A stretch of 39,044 nucleotides of DNA from Alphaproteobacteria bacterium (GCA_015231605.1 JADGBG010000003.1:1-39044), one strand, 5' to 3'; shown: positions 7,392 through 13,961, counted from the stretch's first letter. Numbers and translations are program-made. Notes: a model not told the origin generated them from the sequence alone.

Positions 7392-8210
7392 ATGACCCCA
7401 TACGAACGCGCCCAGGCCGACGCCATCGCCGCCTGGAAAGCCGAGGAACCCAGCGCCGCCAGCCGCGCCTTCGACCGTCTGACCGCGCCCATCGCCTGGG
7501 CGGTGGAAAAGATCGTCCCCGACGATCTGGCGCACAACGTCGTGCTGGGCGTGGACGGCATGGCCCGGGCCCTGGTCAACGCCGAGGATATCCTCGCGCG
7601 CGGCGACGTCACCTCGATCACGGACCTGAAGTCCGAAGACCTGTCCCTGTCCGACGCCCTGGCCGAGGACGTGCACAATCGCGCCCTGGCGCTGGCGGGG
7701 GGGACTGGGGCGGCGCTCGGCGCCACCGGGGTCGGCGGCATCGCCCTGGACTTGGCGTCGCTGATGACGCTGGCGCTGGTCACGGTGCGCAACATCGGGG
7801 TCTGTTACGGCTATGACGAGGTCGAGGAAGCCTTCGTGCTGGGCGTTCTGGCGGCGTCCAGCGCCAACACGCGCGACGAAAAGAAGTCCGCGCTCGATCA
7901 TCTGCGCGCCGTCGAGGCACATCTGGCCGGGGAGGCCGTGGAAAGCGGCCTGACCGACGCCTTGTTGAACCGCGCGGCACGGGGCGGGGTGTTCTTCACC
8001 GCGCGCGGCGTGTTCAAGCGCATCGCCCAGAACCTGGCGCGGCGCAAGGCCTTGCAGTCCGTGCCCATGATCGGGGCGGTGTTCGGGCTGGCGACCAACG
8101 CGTGGTTCATCAACGACGTGGCCTGGGCCGCGCGGCGCATGTTCCAGGAACGCTGGATGATGGACAACGATTTGGGTGCCGCGAAACCGGCGCGGAAGGC
8201 GAAAGGCTGA
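7392..8210 (+). CDS. EcsC family protein
   Basis: 272-aa EcsC-domain protein. The family features seen are a Gly/Ala-rich hydrophobic core (GTGAALGATGVGGIALDLASLMTLAL), NIGVCYGYD, and a second hydrophobic segment near the C-terminus (SVPMIGAVFGLATNAWFINDVAWAARRMFQERW). The tail is basic. The biochemical role of EcsC proteins is not known; in Bacillus EcsC is linked to an ABC exporter locus. It follows the permease by 33 bp, so co-transcription is likely, although TATAAT at 7354-7359 and a 6-bp hairpin CCCGGA/TCCGGG (7361-7381) lie in the gap and might give it its own signal. Its 3' end abuts the degraded HTH gene on the other strand. Confidence 0.85.
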   Translation: MTPYERAQADAIAAWKAEEPSAASRAFDRLTAPIAWAVEKIVPDDLAHNVVLGVDGMARALVNAEDILARGDVTSITDLKSEDLSLSDALAEDVHNRALALAGGTGAALGATGVGGIALDLASLMTLALVTVRNIGVCYGYDEVEEAFVLGVLAASSANTRDEKKSALDHLRAVEAHLAGEAVESGLTDALLNRAARGGVFFTARGVFKRIAQNLARRKALQSVPMIGAVFGLATNAWFINDVAWAARRMFQERWMMDNDLGAAKPARKAKG

Positions 8211-8222
8211 GGCTCGCCGATC

Positions 8223-8354
8223 TCAGTTTTCGGTTGAGACGCCCGCGTCTCGCGGGGCCTTGGGGTCGTGGCCCAGTGCTTTCATGATGTCGAGGCCCAT
8301 GAAGTGGTAATCATCGTCAACCTCCATGGCGGGAAAGCAGCCGTCACGGTCCCT
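8223..8354 (-). pseudogene. Degraded fourth MamR-like HTH gene (3' fragment)
   Basis: Reading the minus strand from 8354 to a TGA at 8223 gives about 43 residues whose end matches the neighbouring gene at 8890-9210. Here MGLDIMKALGHDPK corresponds to MGIDIMKALGHDPK there, preceded by FPAMEV versus LPAMKV and followed by RDAG versus QDAG. A stop codon (TGA at 8357-8355) interrupts the frame upstream. The sequence beyond it shows only faint resemblance in another frame (IIRQ near 8390), so the 5' half containing the HTH core is lost or frameshifted. There is no usable start. It is a relic of tandem duplication, lying directly after the intact copy at 8397-8759. Confidence 0.8.
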
Positions 8355-8396
8355 TCAAATTGATCAGGCCTTTGCCGGATGATCTGGGGGCCACAG

Positions 8397-8759
8397 TCAC
8401 GGATTCTGCGGCGTATCCCCTTGTTCTGGATTTTCGGCTTCCGGCTCTTTCTTTTTAAGGCTGGAATCCCTATGAGCGAGATACTTCGTAAGCTCACTTC
8501 CCATAATTTGGTAGTTGTCCTTGACCTTTCTGGCTTTCAGCTTGCCCTTATGGATCAGGCGGATGATCCCCTCACGGTCCGTACCAAGATAGCGCGCGGC
8601 CTCGGTGCTGTTATAAGCCCGGGAGCGACGAATTTCGCGGGGGTAGAAAATTTCGCGAATTTTAAAAAAAGCGAACAGCAGGAGGGCGGCGTCTCTAGTC
8701 GCTTTGAGAAGCTTTTCAACAACGGTAAGCACACCGACCATCTGTGAGCTGTTGGCCAT
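8397..8759 (-). CDS. MamR-like small protein: hydrophobic N-terminal helix plus excisionase-type HTH (copy 1)
   Basis: 120 aa. The N-terminus has a hydrophobic or amphipathic helix (VVEKLLKATRDAALLLFAFF). The middle is an excisionase/HTH_17 domain: YNSTEAARYLGTDREGIIRL, then KGKLKARKVKDNYQI, the usual helix-turn-helix and wing. The tail is Lys/Glu-rich. Magnetosome protein MamR is described as a small protein of this excisionase type, and all three copies here fit that description. Start chosen at ATG 8759; TTG at 8777 in the same frame has no ribosome site, and the site for 8759 is itself weak. This copy is visibly more AT-rich than its neighbours (AAA, GAA, TTT codons common), suggesting separate arrival. 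It could be a DNA-binding regulator or, given the hydrophobic helix, a membrane-associated adaptor. Confidence 0.72.
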   Translation of the reverse strand: MANSSQMVGVLTVVEKLLKATRDAALLLFAFFKIREIFYPREIRRSRAYNSTEAARYLGTDREGIIRLIHKGKLKARKVKDNYQIMGSELTKYLAHRDSSLKKKEPEAENPEQGDTPQNP

Positions 8760-8803
8760 CTTGTTTTCCAATCCCAACGAATCGTATACGTGCGTCAGCG
8801 CAG

Positions 8804-8822
8804 CGGACCTGAAATAGGTCCG
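8804..8822. repeat. 7-bp perfect inverted repeat with a repeated half-site
   Basis: CGGACCT (8804-8810), 5-nt loop GAAAT, AGGTCCG (8816-8822). TAGGTCCGG occurs at 8815-8823 and again at 8891-8899, overlapping the end of the upstream HTH gene. The element lies 45-63 bp upstream of the ATG at 8759, where an operator would sit. No T-run follows on either strand, so it is not a normal intrinsic terminator. Confidence 0.5.
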
Positions 8823-8889
8823 GCGGTAATCCTACGGCATGTGTCCCCAACGTTTCAAGTGGATTTGAAGTTGTCGCCAAGCCTAAGCC

Positions 8890-9210
8890 TTAGGTCCGGT
8901 TTACGTCGGCGAGGCCAGCGTCTTGTAGGCTCTTGGGGTCGTGGCCGAGCGCCTTCATGATGTCGATGCCCATGATGCGGTAGTAGTCGTTCACTTTCAT
9001 CGCGGGCAGGTCGCCCTGGACGATCATGCGCACCACGTCGATGCGCTTTACGCCGAAAAAGCGCGCAGCTTTCGTCGTGGAATACTGCCGGTTGGGTTGA
9101 ATCACGTCGGGATAGAAGAATTCCCGCACGCGCAGGGCGCCGAACACCAGAAAGCCCGCGTCGCGCATCAGCGACACCAGGATCCGGACCAGTTCCAGGA
9201 TCTTGGTCAT
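8890..9210 (-). CDS. MamR-like excisionase-type HTH protein (copy 2)
   Basis: 106 aa. A hydrophobic N-terminal helix (ILELVRILVSLMRDAGFLVF) leads into the HTH domain: YSTTKAARFFGVKRIDVVRM, then VQGDLPAMKVNDYYRIMGID. It is closely related to the relic at 8223-8354 and shares KRIDVVR with copy 3. The ATG at 9210 overlaps the stop of copy 3 by 4 bp (ATGA), so it is translated by coupling. No zinc or catalytic motif is present. Domain type and size match MamR; direct homology should be tested by alignment. A role in regulation of, or structural attachment to, magnetosome functions is inference from neighbours (CDF transporter upstream, feoAB divergent). Confidence 0.78.
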   Translation of the reverse strand: MTKILELVRILVSLMRDAGFLVFGALRVREFFYPDVIQPNRQYSTTKAARFFGVKRIDVVRMIVQGDLPAMKVNDYYRIMGIDIMKALGHDPKSLQDAGLADVNRT

Positions 9211-9584
9211 GACGCGGTTCCCCGGGCTTTTCCGTCGGCATCGATGGCCGCTTCGAGGGCCGTGTCGGTCTTGCCGGTTTTGGCGGTTTTGCGCGCGGCG
9301 GAGTAATCCAGAACGCTCTGTCCCGGAATACGGTAGAAATCGCCCACTTTCTTGGCGGGGATTTCCCCGTCGCGCAGCGCGCGGACCACGTCGATGCGCT
9401 TCATCTTGAGAAGATGAGAGACTTCCTTGGAGGTGTAGATCTTGTTGGCGTTGATTTTCTTTTCGCGCAGGCTGTTGAGCAGCACGATCCCGCCCAGGAT
9501 ATCCGCCAGTTCCGCCAGCAGCGTGACGAGCGAGCGCATGGTCGGCATGGCGCTGCGTGCGACGAAGGTTTGCCAGGACATCAT
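9207..9584 (-). CDS. MamR-like excisionase-type HTH protein (copy 3)
   Basis: 125 aa. N-terminal hydrophobic stretch LVTLLAELADILGGIVLLN, then the HTH core YTSKEVSHLLKMKRIDVVRA and the wing RDGEIPAKKVGDFYRIPGQS. The C-terminus is Lys/Ala/Thr-rich (ARKTAKTGKTDTALEAA). ATG at 9584, or the next codon at 9581, follows a G-rich ribosome site (GAGGGGGG). It is 63 bp downstream of the CDF gene on the same strand and overlaps copy 2, so CDF, copy 3 and copy 2 look like one transcript. Of the copies this is the most divergent in its first half, but IPAKKVGDFYRIPGQ is the classic excisionase-fold ending. Possible roles are as for the other copies. Confidence 0.78.
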   Translation of the reverse strand: MMSWQTFVARSAMPTMRSLVTLLAELADILGGIVLLNSLREKKINANKIYTSKEVSHLLKMKRIDVVRALRDGEIPAKKVGDFYRIPGQSVLDYSAARKTAKTGKTDTALEAAIDADGKARGTAS

Positions 9585-9647
9585 CCGCCCCCCTCAGTGA
9601 AAGTGAATCCGTTCCCGCGGACAATTTAACGGAAGCGGCGGGGAACC

Positions 9648-10901
9648 TTAAGCGTTATTTTCCGGGAACACGGAGGTGGAATTTTCCATGTAATTCTTCA
9701 TCAGGCTCGCGACTTCGGTCGCCTCGGTGACGCGCACGTCGATGCCGAAACGGTGAAACATCAAGCCCGGCCCCTTGTCGTGCAGATCTTCGCGCGAACA
9801 GACGCTGTCCACCCCCTGGTCGATCAGGGTCGTGGCGAGATTGATGCCCCGGTGCTTTTCGCTTCGCGCATGGGGGTTTTCCACGATTTTTCGGGAAAGA
9901 ACTTTGTTTTCCAGACGGTTGTACTCGATGATGGAGAAATGACCGGTCTTGCCGAATTCCTCGCTGATCACCTCCCCCGTGGCGTCGGTGGGCACGAACA
10001 GCTTGAGGGTCGCGGGGAATTCGTGGCGGTAGTGGACGAACACCGTGTCGATGGCCTCATCGTGATCCTTGAGCGCCTTTTCGATGGTGTCGGCGGTGGC
10101 GTTGGCCTGATCCAGGGAAAAGGCCTTGATGTCGATTTCCACGTCGACGAAGCGGAAACTGCCCGCGTCGCGGCCGCGGATGGACTGGACGGCCAGCACG
10201 CCGGGTTGCCGGGCGACGATCTTGCGCATGGCGTCCAGGCGGTCCTTGGGCAATGAGATGTCGAGCAACACCTTGACGTTGTCCCACAGGATTTCCAGGC
10301 CGATCTTGGTGATGATCATCGCCACGATCAGCGCCGCCCACCGGTCCAGGTTGACGCCGAAGAACGCGCCCACCAGACCCGCCAGCACCACCATGGACGA
10401 ATAGACGTCGGACACCGTGTGATTGCCGCTGGCCTCGATCCCCGGCGAGTTCATGAGGCGCCCGGAGCGAGCCTCGAACGAGCCCCAGAAATAGTCCAGC
10501 GCCATGCCCAGGATCACGGCGGTGACGCCGATGGGGATGTTTTCCGGCAGCGGGGCCTCGCCCGACAGGAAAATCATCAGGATTTCATACGCGCCGTAGA
10601 GAATCGCGAAGCCGATGGCCAACGCCAGCAGGTTTTCGATCTTGTAGAAACCGTACGGAAATCGCTTGTACTTGTGCGGGGCCAGACGGACGCCGATCCA
10701 CACGATGAAGGAACCGGCCACGTCGGCGGCGGAATGGATGGCGTCGGCCACCAGGGCCGTGCTGCCGGTGAGCCACGCCGCCGTGATCTTGATGAACGTT
10801 CCCACCAGGGATTCCAGGGCGGAAAACAGCACCACCCATTTGCGGCGGAATTCTTTTTGTTCCGGGGTCAGGGGATTGGGGGCGGGGGAGGTCATTTCCA
10901 T
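9648..10901 (-). CDS. CDF metal transporter with C-terminal NifX-like domain
   Basis: 417 aa. Residues 20-210 form the six-helix cation diffusion facilitator channel. The TM2 metal site is H56/D60 (VADAIHSAAD) and the TM5 site H161/D165 (GNHTVSDVYSS), an HD-HD set more usual in zinc-type CDFs than the Asp-rich FieF iron site. Residues 212-295 are the cytoplasmic CDF dimer domain. Residues 298-403 look like a dinitrogenase iron-molybdenum cofactor (NifX/NafY-like) domain: LKLFVPTD...GEVISEEFGKTGHFSIIE, later GVDSVCSREDLHDKGPGLM. CDF proteins MamB and MamM import iron into magnetosomes, but this one is not assigned to either. Its neighbours (feoAB, HTH proteins) suggest iron or other divalent metal traffic. 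ATG at 10901 has GAGG just upstream; ATG 10895 is possible. Its start lies inside the 43-aa peptide gene. Confidence 0.85.
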   Translation of the reverse strand: MEMTSPAPNPLTPEQKEFRRKWVVLFSALESLVGTFIKITAAWLTGSTALVADAIHSAADVAGSFIVWIGVRLAPHKYKRFPYGFYKIENLLALAIGFAILYGAYEILMIFLSGEAPLPENIPIGVTAVILGMALDYFWGSFEARSGRLMNSPGIEASGNHTVSDVYSSMVVLAGLVGAFFGVNLDRWAALIVAMIITKIGLEILWDNVKVLLDISLPKDRLDAMRKIVARQPGVLAVQSIRGRDAGSFRFVDVEIDIKAFSLDQANATADTIEKALKDHDEAIDTVFVHYRHEFPATLKLFVPTDATGEVISEEFGKTGHFSIIEYNRLENKVLSRKIVENPHARSEKHRGINLATTLIDQGVDSVCSREDLHDKGPGLMFHRFGIDVRVTEATEVASLMKNYMENSTSVFPENNA

Positions 10902-11023
10902 TCATCCTCATGCGGTTCGCCCCCCAGAAGGCCTGGAAAGCGGCGGTTGATGTCCCGGATTTTCACGACCACGAATACGCCCAACAGCAAAATCACGAGA
11001 CCGATCGCAATGATGTCTTCCAT
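10892..11023 (-). CDS. 43-aa single-helix membrane peptide upstream of the CDF gene
   Basis: A short gene of 43 codons plus TGA. One membrane helix covers residues 4-20 (IIAIGLVILLLGVFVVV), followed by a positively charged segment KIRDINRR and an acidic end PHEDEWK. A G-rich ribosome site (GGGGGG) lies 2-7 nt before the ATG. The 3' end overlaps the CDF start by 10 bp, so translational coupling to the transporter is likely. I do not recognise the family. Several magnetosome proteins (for example MamI, MamL) are small membrane proteins, but no sequence similarity is claimed. It may be a small subunit or assembly partner of the transporter. Support is frame, ribosome site, overlap and a credible helix. 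Confidence 0.6.
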   Translation of the reverse strand: MEDIIAIGLVILLLGVFVVVKIRDINRRFPGLLGGEPHEDEWK

Positions 11024-11090
11024 GTCCCCCCACGCTTCGCGGTCCAGTGTGCGCATCAGGTGGTGTCAATGCACTGATTTTTCAAGGAGC

Positions 11091-11099
11091 ATTTTAGCA
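11091..11099 (-). promoter_or_regulatory. Candidate extended -10 for the membrane peptide-CDF-HTH operon
   Basis: On the minus strand TGCTAAAAT (11099-11091) is an extended -10 (TGn plus TAAAAT, 5 of 6), about 68 bp before the peptide start. No good -35 is visible, as is common for extended -10 promoters. Confidence 0.3.
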
Positions 11100-11165
11100 T
11101 GATCTTTGGGGGATCGCCTGTTTAATGCCGTATGCGCCGGATGCGCGCAATGATCCATCAAGCCT

Positions 11166-11195
11166 ATTGACTTTCATTCTCAATAGTACTTCAAT
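11166..11195 (+). promoter_or_regulatory. feoA promoter overlapped by a Fur-box-like 19-mer
   Basis: ATTGACTTTCATTCTCAAT (11166-11184) has palindromic ends and on the other strand reads TTGAGAATGA followed by AAGTCAA, close to the classical Fur site pattern TGAGAAT-n-ATTCTCA. It overlaps TTGACT (11167-11172), which with 17 nt spacing is followed by TTCAAT (11190-11195), a plausible -35/-10 pair. Fur repression of feoAB in iron-replete cells would follow. Inferred by eye. Confidence 0.5.
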
Positions 11196-11202
11196 TGGCG
11201 TT

Positions 11203-11242
11203 GCGAGTGGTTATCATTTGTAGGAAGTTTTTGACCACTCGC
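11203..11242 (+). promoter_or_regulatory. Inverted repeat in the feoA leader
   Basis: GCGAGTGGT (11203-11211) and ACCACTCGC (11234-11242) are perfect 9-bp complements around a 22-nt AT-rich loop. With a start site near 11202 the feoA transcript would begin almost directly with this hairpin, and the ribosome site (AAGGT near 11268) lies outside it. It could stabilise the mRNA or be a dyad operator. No T-run follows. Confidence 0.5.
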
Positions 11243-11276
11243 TATGAGGGGTTTCCAACAACAAAAAGGTCAAGCC

Positions 11277-11519
11277 ATGTCGAACATGAACACATTGACT
11301 CTCGCCGATCTCAAACCCGGACAGGAAGGCGTCGTGCAGATGATCAACGGCACCGCCGACCTCAAACGGCGCCTGTCGGCCTTGGGTTTGGTCAACGGCG
11401 TCAAGGTCACCTTGGGCCATACCGCGCCGCTGGGCGACCCGCGCGCCTACGAAGTTCTCGACTACACGCTGAGCCTGCGCAACGAAGAGGCTCGTAAAAT
11501 CGTCCTGCAAGGGGCGTAA
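11277..11519 (+). CDS. feoA: FeoA, ferrous iron transport accessory protein
   Basis: 80-aa cytoplasmic SH3-like protein. TLADLKPGQEGVVQMI opens the barrel, and RRLSALGLVNGVKVTLGHTAPLGDP and YEVLDYTLSLRNEEARKI are typical FeoA segments. It supports FeoB function, probably by direct contact. ATG at 11277 is chosen over GTG/ATG-like codons upstream because AAGGT precedes it and the family begins here; an in-frame ATG at 11244 would add 11 unrelated residues. It is first in the feoA-feoB operon behind a Fur-like site. A GC-rich hairpin separates it from feoB. Confidence 0.92.
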   Translation: MSNMNTLTLADLKPGQEGVVQMINGTADLKRRLSALGLVNGVKVTLGHTAPLGDPRAYEVLDYTLSLRNEEARKIVLQGA

Positions 11520-11528
11520 GGAAGGCGC

Positions 11529-11554
11529 GGCGCGCGCGAACACATGCGCGCGCC
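11529..11554 (+). promoter_or_regulatory. GC-rich hairpin between feoA and feoB
   Basis: GGCGCGCGC (11529-11537) and GCGCGCGCC (11546-11554) form a perfect 9-bp stem with an 8-nt loop. An A-rich stretch but no T-run follows, so full termination is unlikely. It may pause polymerase or protect the upstream message, setting unequal feoA and feoB levels. Confidence 0.5.
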
Positions 11555-11610
11555 AGCAGCCGCCGACGAACATTCCAAAAAACGATAAAAAGAGAAACGG
11601 GGAAAGCACC

Positions 11611-13743
11611 GTGACGAACAAAACGATTACGGTTGCCCTGGTTGGCAACCCGAACGCCGGCAAGACGACGCTGTCCAACGCGTTGACCGGCGCCAAGGAC
11701 AGCGTCGGCAATTACCCGCGCGTGACCGTGTCCAAGCGCGCCCGCGAAATCCAGCACAAGGGCTGGACCATCAAGCTGGTCGATCTGCCCGGCATCTATT
11801 CGCTGACGTCGCAGTCCCCGGAAGAACGGATCGGCCGCGACTTCATCCAGGACGAACGGCCCGACATCGTGCTCAACGTGCTGGACGCCGGCAGTCTGGA
11901 CCGCAGCCTGTTTTTGACCACGCAGTTGATCGAAATGGGGCGTCCGCGCATCTACGCGCTGAACATGGTCGATGAAATGCGCAAGAAGGGCTATTCCATC
12001 GACACCGCGTCCCTGTCGTCCATGCTGGCCGGCCCGGTGATCGAGACCGTCGCCACCAAGAAACAGGGCGTCACGGAGCTTCTTGACGCGGTCGTCGCGA
12101 TTGCCGACAGCGGACAGTTGGATGACAAGCCCTTGCAGGTGCCGTACGACGGCCACCTGGAAGACGCCATCGACCGCGTGCAGAAGACCGTCGCGGAACT
12201 GCATCCCGGCGAATTCGAATCCGTGCAAAGCCGCTGGATGGCCATCAAGCTTCTGGAAGGCGACGATGAAATGCTGCGCCGCGAAGGCGAGCACGGACTT
12301 CTGATCGAAATGGTGCGGCGCGAACGGTTCGATCTGTCGCACACGCACAGCGACGAAGTGGAAATCATGTTCGCCGACGCGCGGTACGGCTTCATCCATG
12401 GCTTGCTGTCGGAAGTGCGCACCCGGTCCCTGGATCCGGAAAGGCGTCTCAGCCAGACCCGCCTGTTGGACGGCGTTCTCCTGCACCGCACCCTTGGCCT
12501 GCCGCTGTTTCTGTTCTTCATGTGGCTGATGTTCGAAACCACGTTCACCGTGGGCGCGTATCCGATGGACTGGATCGACGCGGGCGTCGGCGTGTTCAGT
12601 GAAACCGTCGCGGGGATCCTGCCCGACGGCATGGTCAAGGACCTGATCGTCGACGGCATCATCGCCGGCGTGGGGGGGACCATCATCTTCCTCCCCAACA
12701 TCGTGATCTTGTTCTTCTTTCTCGCGTTTTTCAGCGAAAGCGGCTATCTGGCGCGCTCCGCGTTCCTGTTGGACCGGGTGATGCACACCTTTGGTCTGCA
12801 CGGCAAGGCGTTCATCCCGCTGATCATGGGTTTCGGCTGCAATGTCCCGGCGATCATGGCGACGCGCACCATCGAAAGCGAAAAGGCCCGTCTGATCGCG
12901 ATCCTGGTCAACCCGTTCATGTGCTGTTCGGCGCGCCTGCCGGTGTTCATCCTGTTCGCGGGCGCGTTCTTCGCCCAGTGGGCGGGAACGATCGTATTTA
13001 TGATCTACATGTTGTCGATCGTGATCGCGCTGGGCTCCGCCATATTTTTGTCGAAGTACGTGGTGCGCGGCGGCGACGAGGCATTCGTCATGGAACTGCC
13101 GCCGTACCGCATGCCGTCGCTCTCGGCCGTGCTCTATCACATGTGGGACAAGGCCAAGGACTTCCTCAAGAAGGTCGCCGGCGTGATTTTGGTGGGCTCC
13201 ACCGTCCTGTGGTTCATGCAGGCGTTTCCCAAGGAAGTGGCCTGGAGCGTCGATTACGACACCCAGTTCGCGGCCCTGGAGGCGCAGGCCGAAAGCGCGG
13301 AACGCGACGCAGCCATCGCCAAACTGGCCAATGAGCAAGGGCGCGAGCACCTGGAAAAGAGCTACCTTGGCACGGTCGCGCACACGGTGGCCCCGATCTT
13401 CGCCCCCTTGGGCTTTGACTGGCGCGACACCACGGCCATTCTGACCGGTCTGGTGGCCAAGGAAGTGGTGGTGGCGAGCTACGCCGTCATCTACGCCCAG
13501 GGCGCGGAGGAGACGGAGGAGTCCAATAGCCTGCGCGAGGCTCTGGCCGCCAACATGAACCCGGTGGTGGCGCTGGCCTTCATGGTGTTCATCCTGATCT
13601 ACGCGCCGTGCGTCGCGACCATCGCGGTGATCCGCCGCGAGGCCGGCGGCTGGCACTGGGTCGGCTTCTCGGTGGCGTTCTCCATGTCCCTGGCGTGGCT
13701 TCTGGCGTTCGGCATCACCACCATCGGCGGAGCGATCGTGTGA
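11611..13743 (+). CDS. feoB: FeoB ferrous iron transporter
   Basis: 710-aa FeoB. The N-terminal G domain shows G1 GNPNAGKTT (residues 12-20), a switch region NYPRVTVSK, G3 DLPG and G4 NMVD. A helical GDI-like region follows, then the membrane part with two Gate repeats (GCNVPAIMATRTIESEKARL and MCCSARLPVFILFAGAF) and about 8-10 helices. It imports Fe2+ across the inner membrane. The start is GTG at 11611 with a purine-rich ribosome site. Its stop overlaps the next small gene (TGATG). Magnetotactic bacteria often carry an feoAB copy in or near the magnetosome island, and the proximity here to mamZ and magnetochrome genes suggests the same. Whether this is the only feoB of the genome cannot be told. 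Confidence 0.96.
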   Translation: MTNKTITVALVGNPNAGKTTLSNALTGAKDSVGNYPRVTVSKRAREIQHKGWTIKLVDLPGIYSLTSQSPEERIGRDFIQDERPDIVLNVLDAGSLDRSLFLTTQLIEMGRPRIYALNMVDEMRKKGYSIDTASLSSMLAGPVIETVATKKQGVTELLDAVVAIADSGQLDDKPLQVPYDGHLEDAIDRVQKTVAELHPGEFESVQSRWMAIKLLEGDDEMLRREGEHGLLIEMVRRERFDLSHTHSDEVEIMFADARYGFIHGLLSEVRTRSLDPERRLSQTRLLDGVLLHRTLGLPLFLFFMWLMFETTFTVGAYPMDWIDAGVGVFSETVAGILPDGMVKDLIVDGIIAGVGGTIIFLPNIVILFFFLAFFSESGYLARSAFLLDRVMHTFGLHGKAFIPLIMGFGCNVPAIMATRTIESEKARLIAILVNPFMCCSARLPVFILFAGAFFAQWAGTIVFMIYMLSIVIALGSAIFLSKYVVRGGDEAFVMELPPYRMPSLSAVLYHMWDKAKDFLKKVAGVILVGSTVLWFMQAFPKEVAWSVDYDTQFAALEAQAESAERDAAIAKLANEQGREHLEKSYLGTVAHTVAPIFAPLGFDWRDTTAILTGLVAKEVVVASYAVIYAQGAEETEESNSLREALAANMNPVVALAFMVFILIYAPCVATIAVIRREAGGWHWVGFSVAFSMSLAWLLAFGITTIGGAIV

Positions 13744-13961
13744 TGGGGGATGCGGTCGAATATCTCGTTCTCGCCGTCGTTTTGGTGCTGTGCGTCGCCT
13801 ATATGGCGCGGGGCGCGAAACGCAAGTTCTCCAGCGGCGGAAGCGGCGGCGGATGCGGGGGCGGGTGCTCCAGCTGCGCCCCCATGCCGGGAAGCAAGAC
13901 CGGAAACTGCGCCGCGCCACCCCGTGCAACCGCTCCGGATGGCCCGGACGCCAAGTCCTAA
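13743..13961 (+). CDS. FeoB-associated Cys-rich membrane protein
   Basis: 72 aa. One N-terminal membrane helix (YLVLAVVLVLCVAYMA), a basic stop-transfer ARGAKRK, then a Gly/Ser/Cys segment with CGGGCSSC and a further Cys near the end. This matches the small FeoB-associated Cys-rich proteins found after feoB in many bacteria, presumed to aid iron uptake or sense iron or oxygen. The ATG shares a base with the feoB stop (TGATG), so coupling is expected. It is the last gene of the operon, before a strong terminator. Confidence 0.85.
   Translation: MGDAVEYLVLAVVLVLCVAYMARGAKRKFSSGGSGGGCGGGCSSCAPMPGSKTGNCAAPPRATAPDGPDAKS

Noticed and set aside
8282-8497. Small minus-strand frame overlapping the HTH relic
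   Set aside because: Wrong frame for the relic's homology to copy 2 and no ribosome site; the in-frame match shows a pseudogene instead.
8804-8822. Inverted repeat read as a terminator
   Set aside because: No T-run on either strand; better kept as a possible operator.
8223-9584. HTH array as a phage or integrative-element excisionase cluster
   Set aside because: No integrase, repeats or attachment-site signature nearby, and the hydrophobic N-terminal helices are not typical of phage excisionases.
9648-10901. Calling the CDF gene mamB or mamM
   Set aside because: The fused NifX-like domain and the His/Asp metal sites argue against a direct assignment.
11407-13929. Very long minus-strand frame opposite feoB (840 codons)
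   Set aside because: His/Gln/Arg-rich translation typical of an antisense shadow in GC-rich DNA; feoB on the other strand is unambiguous.
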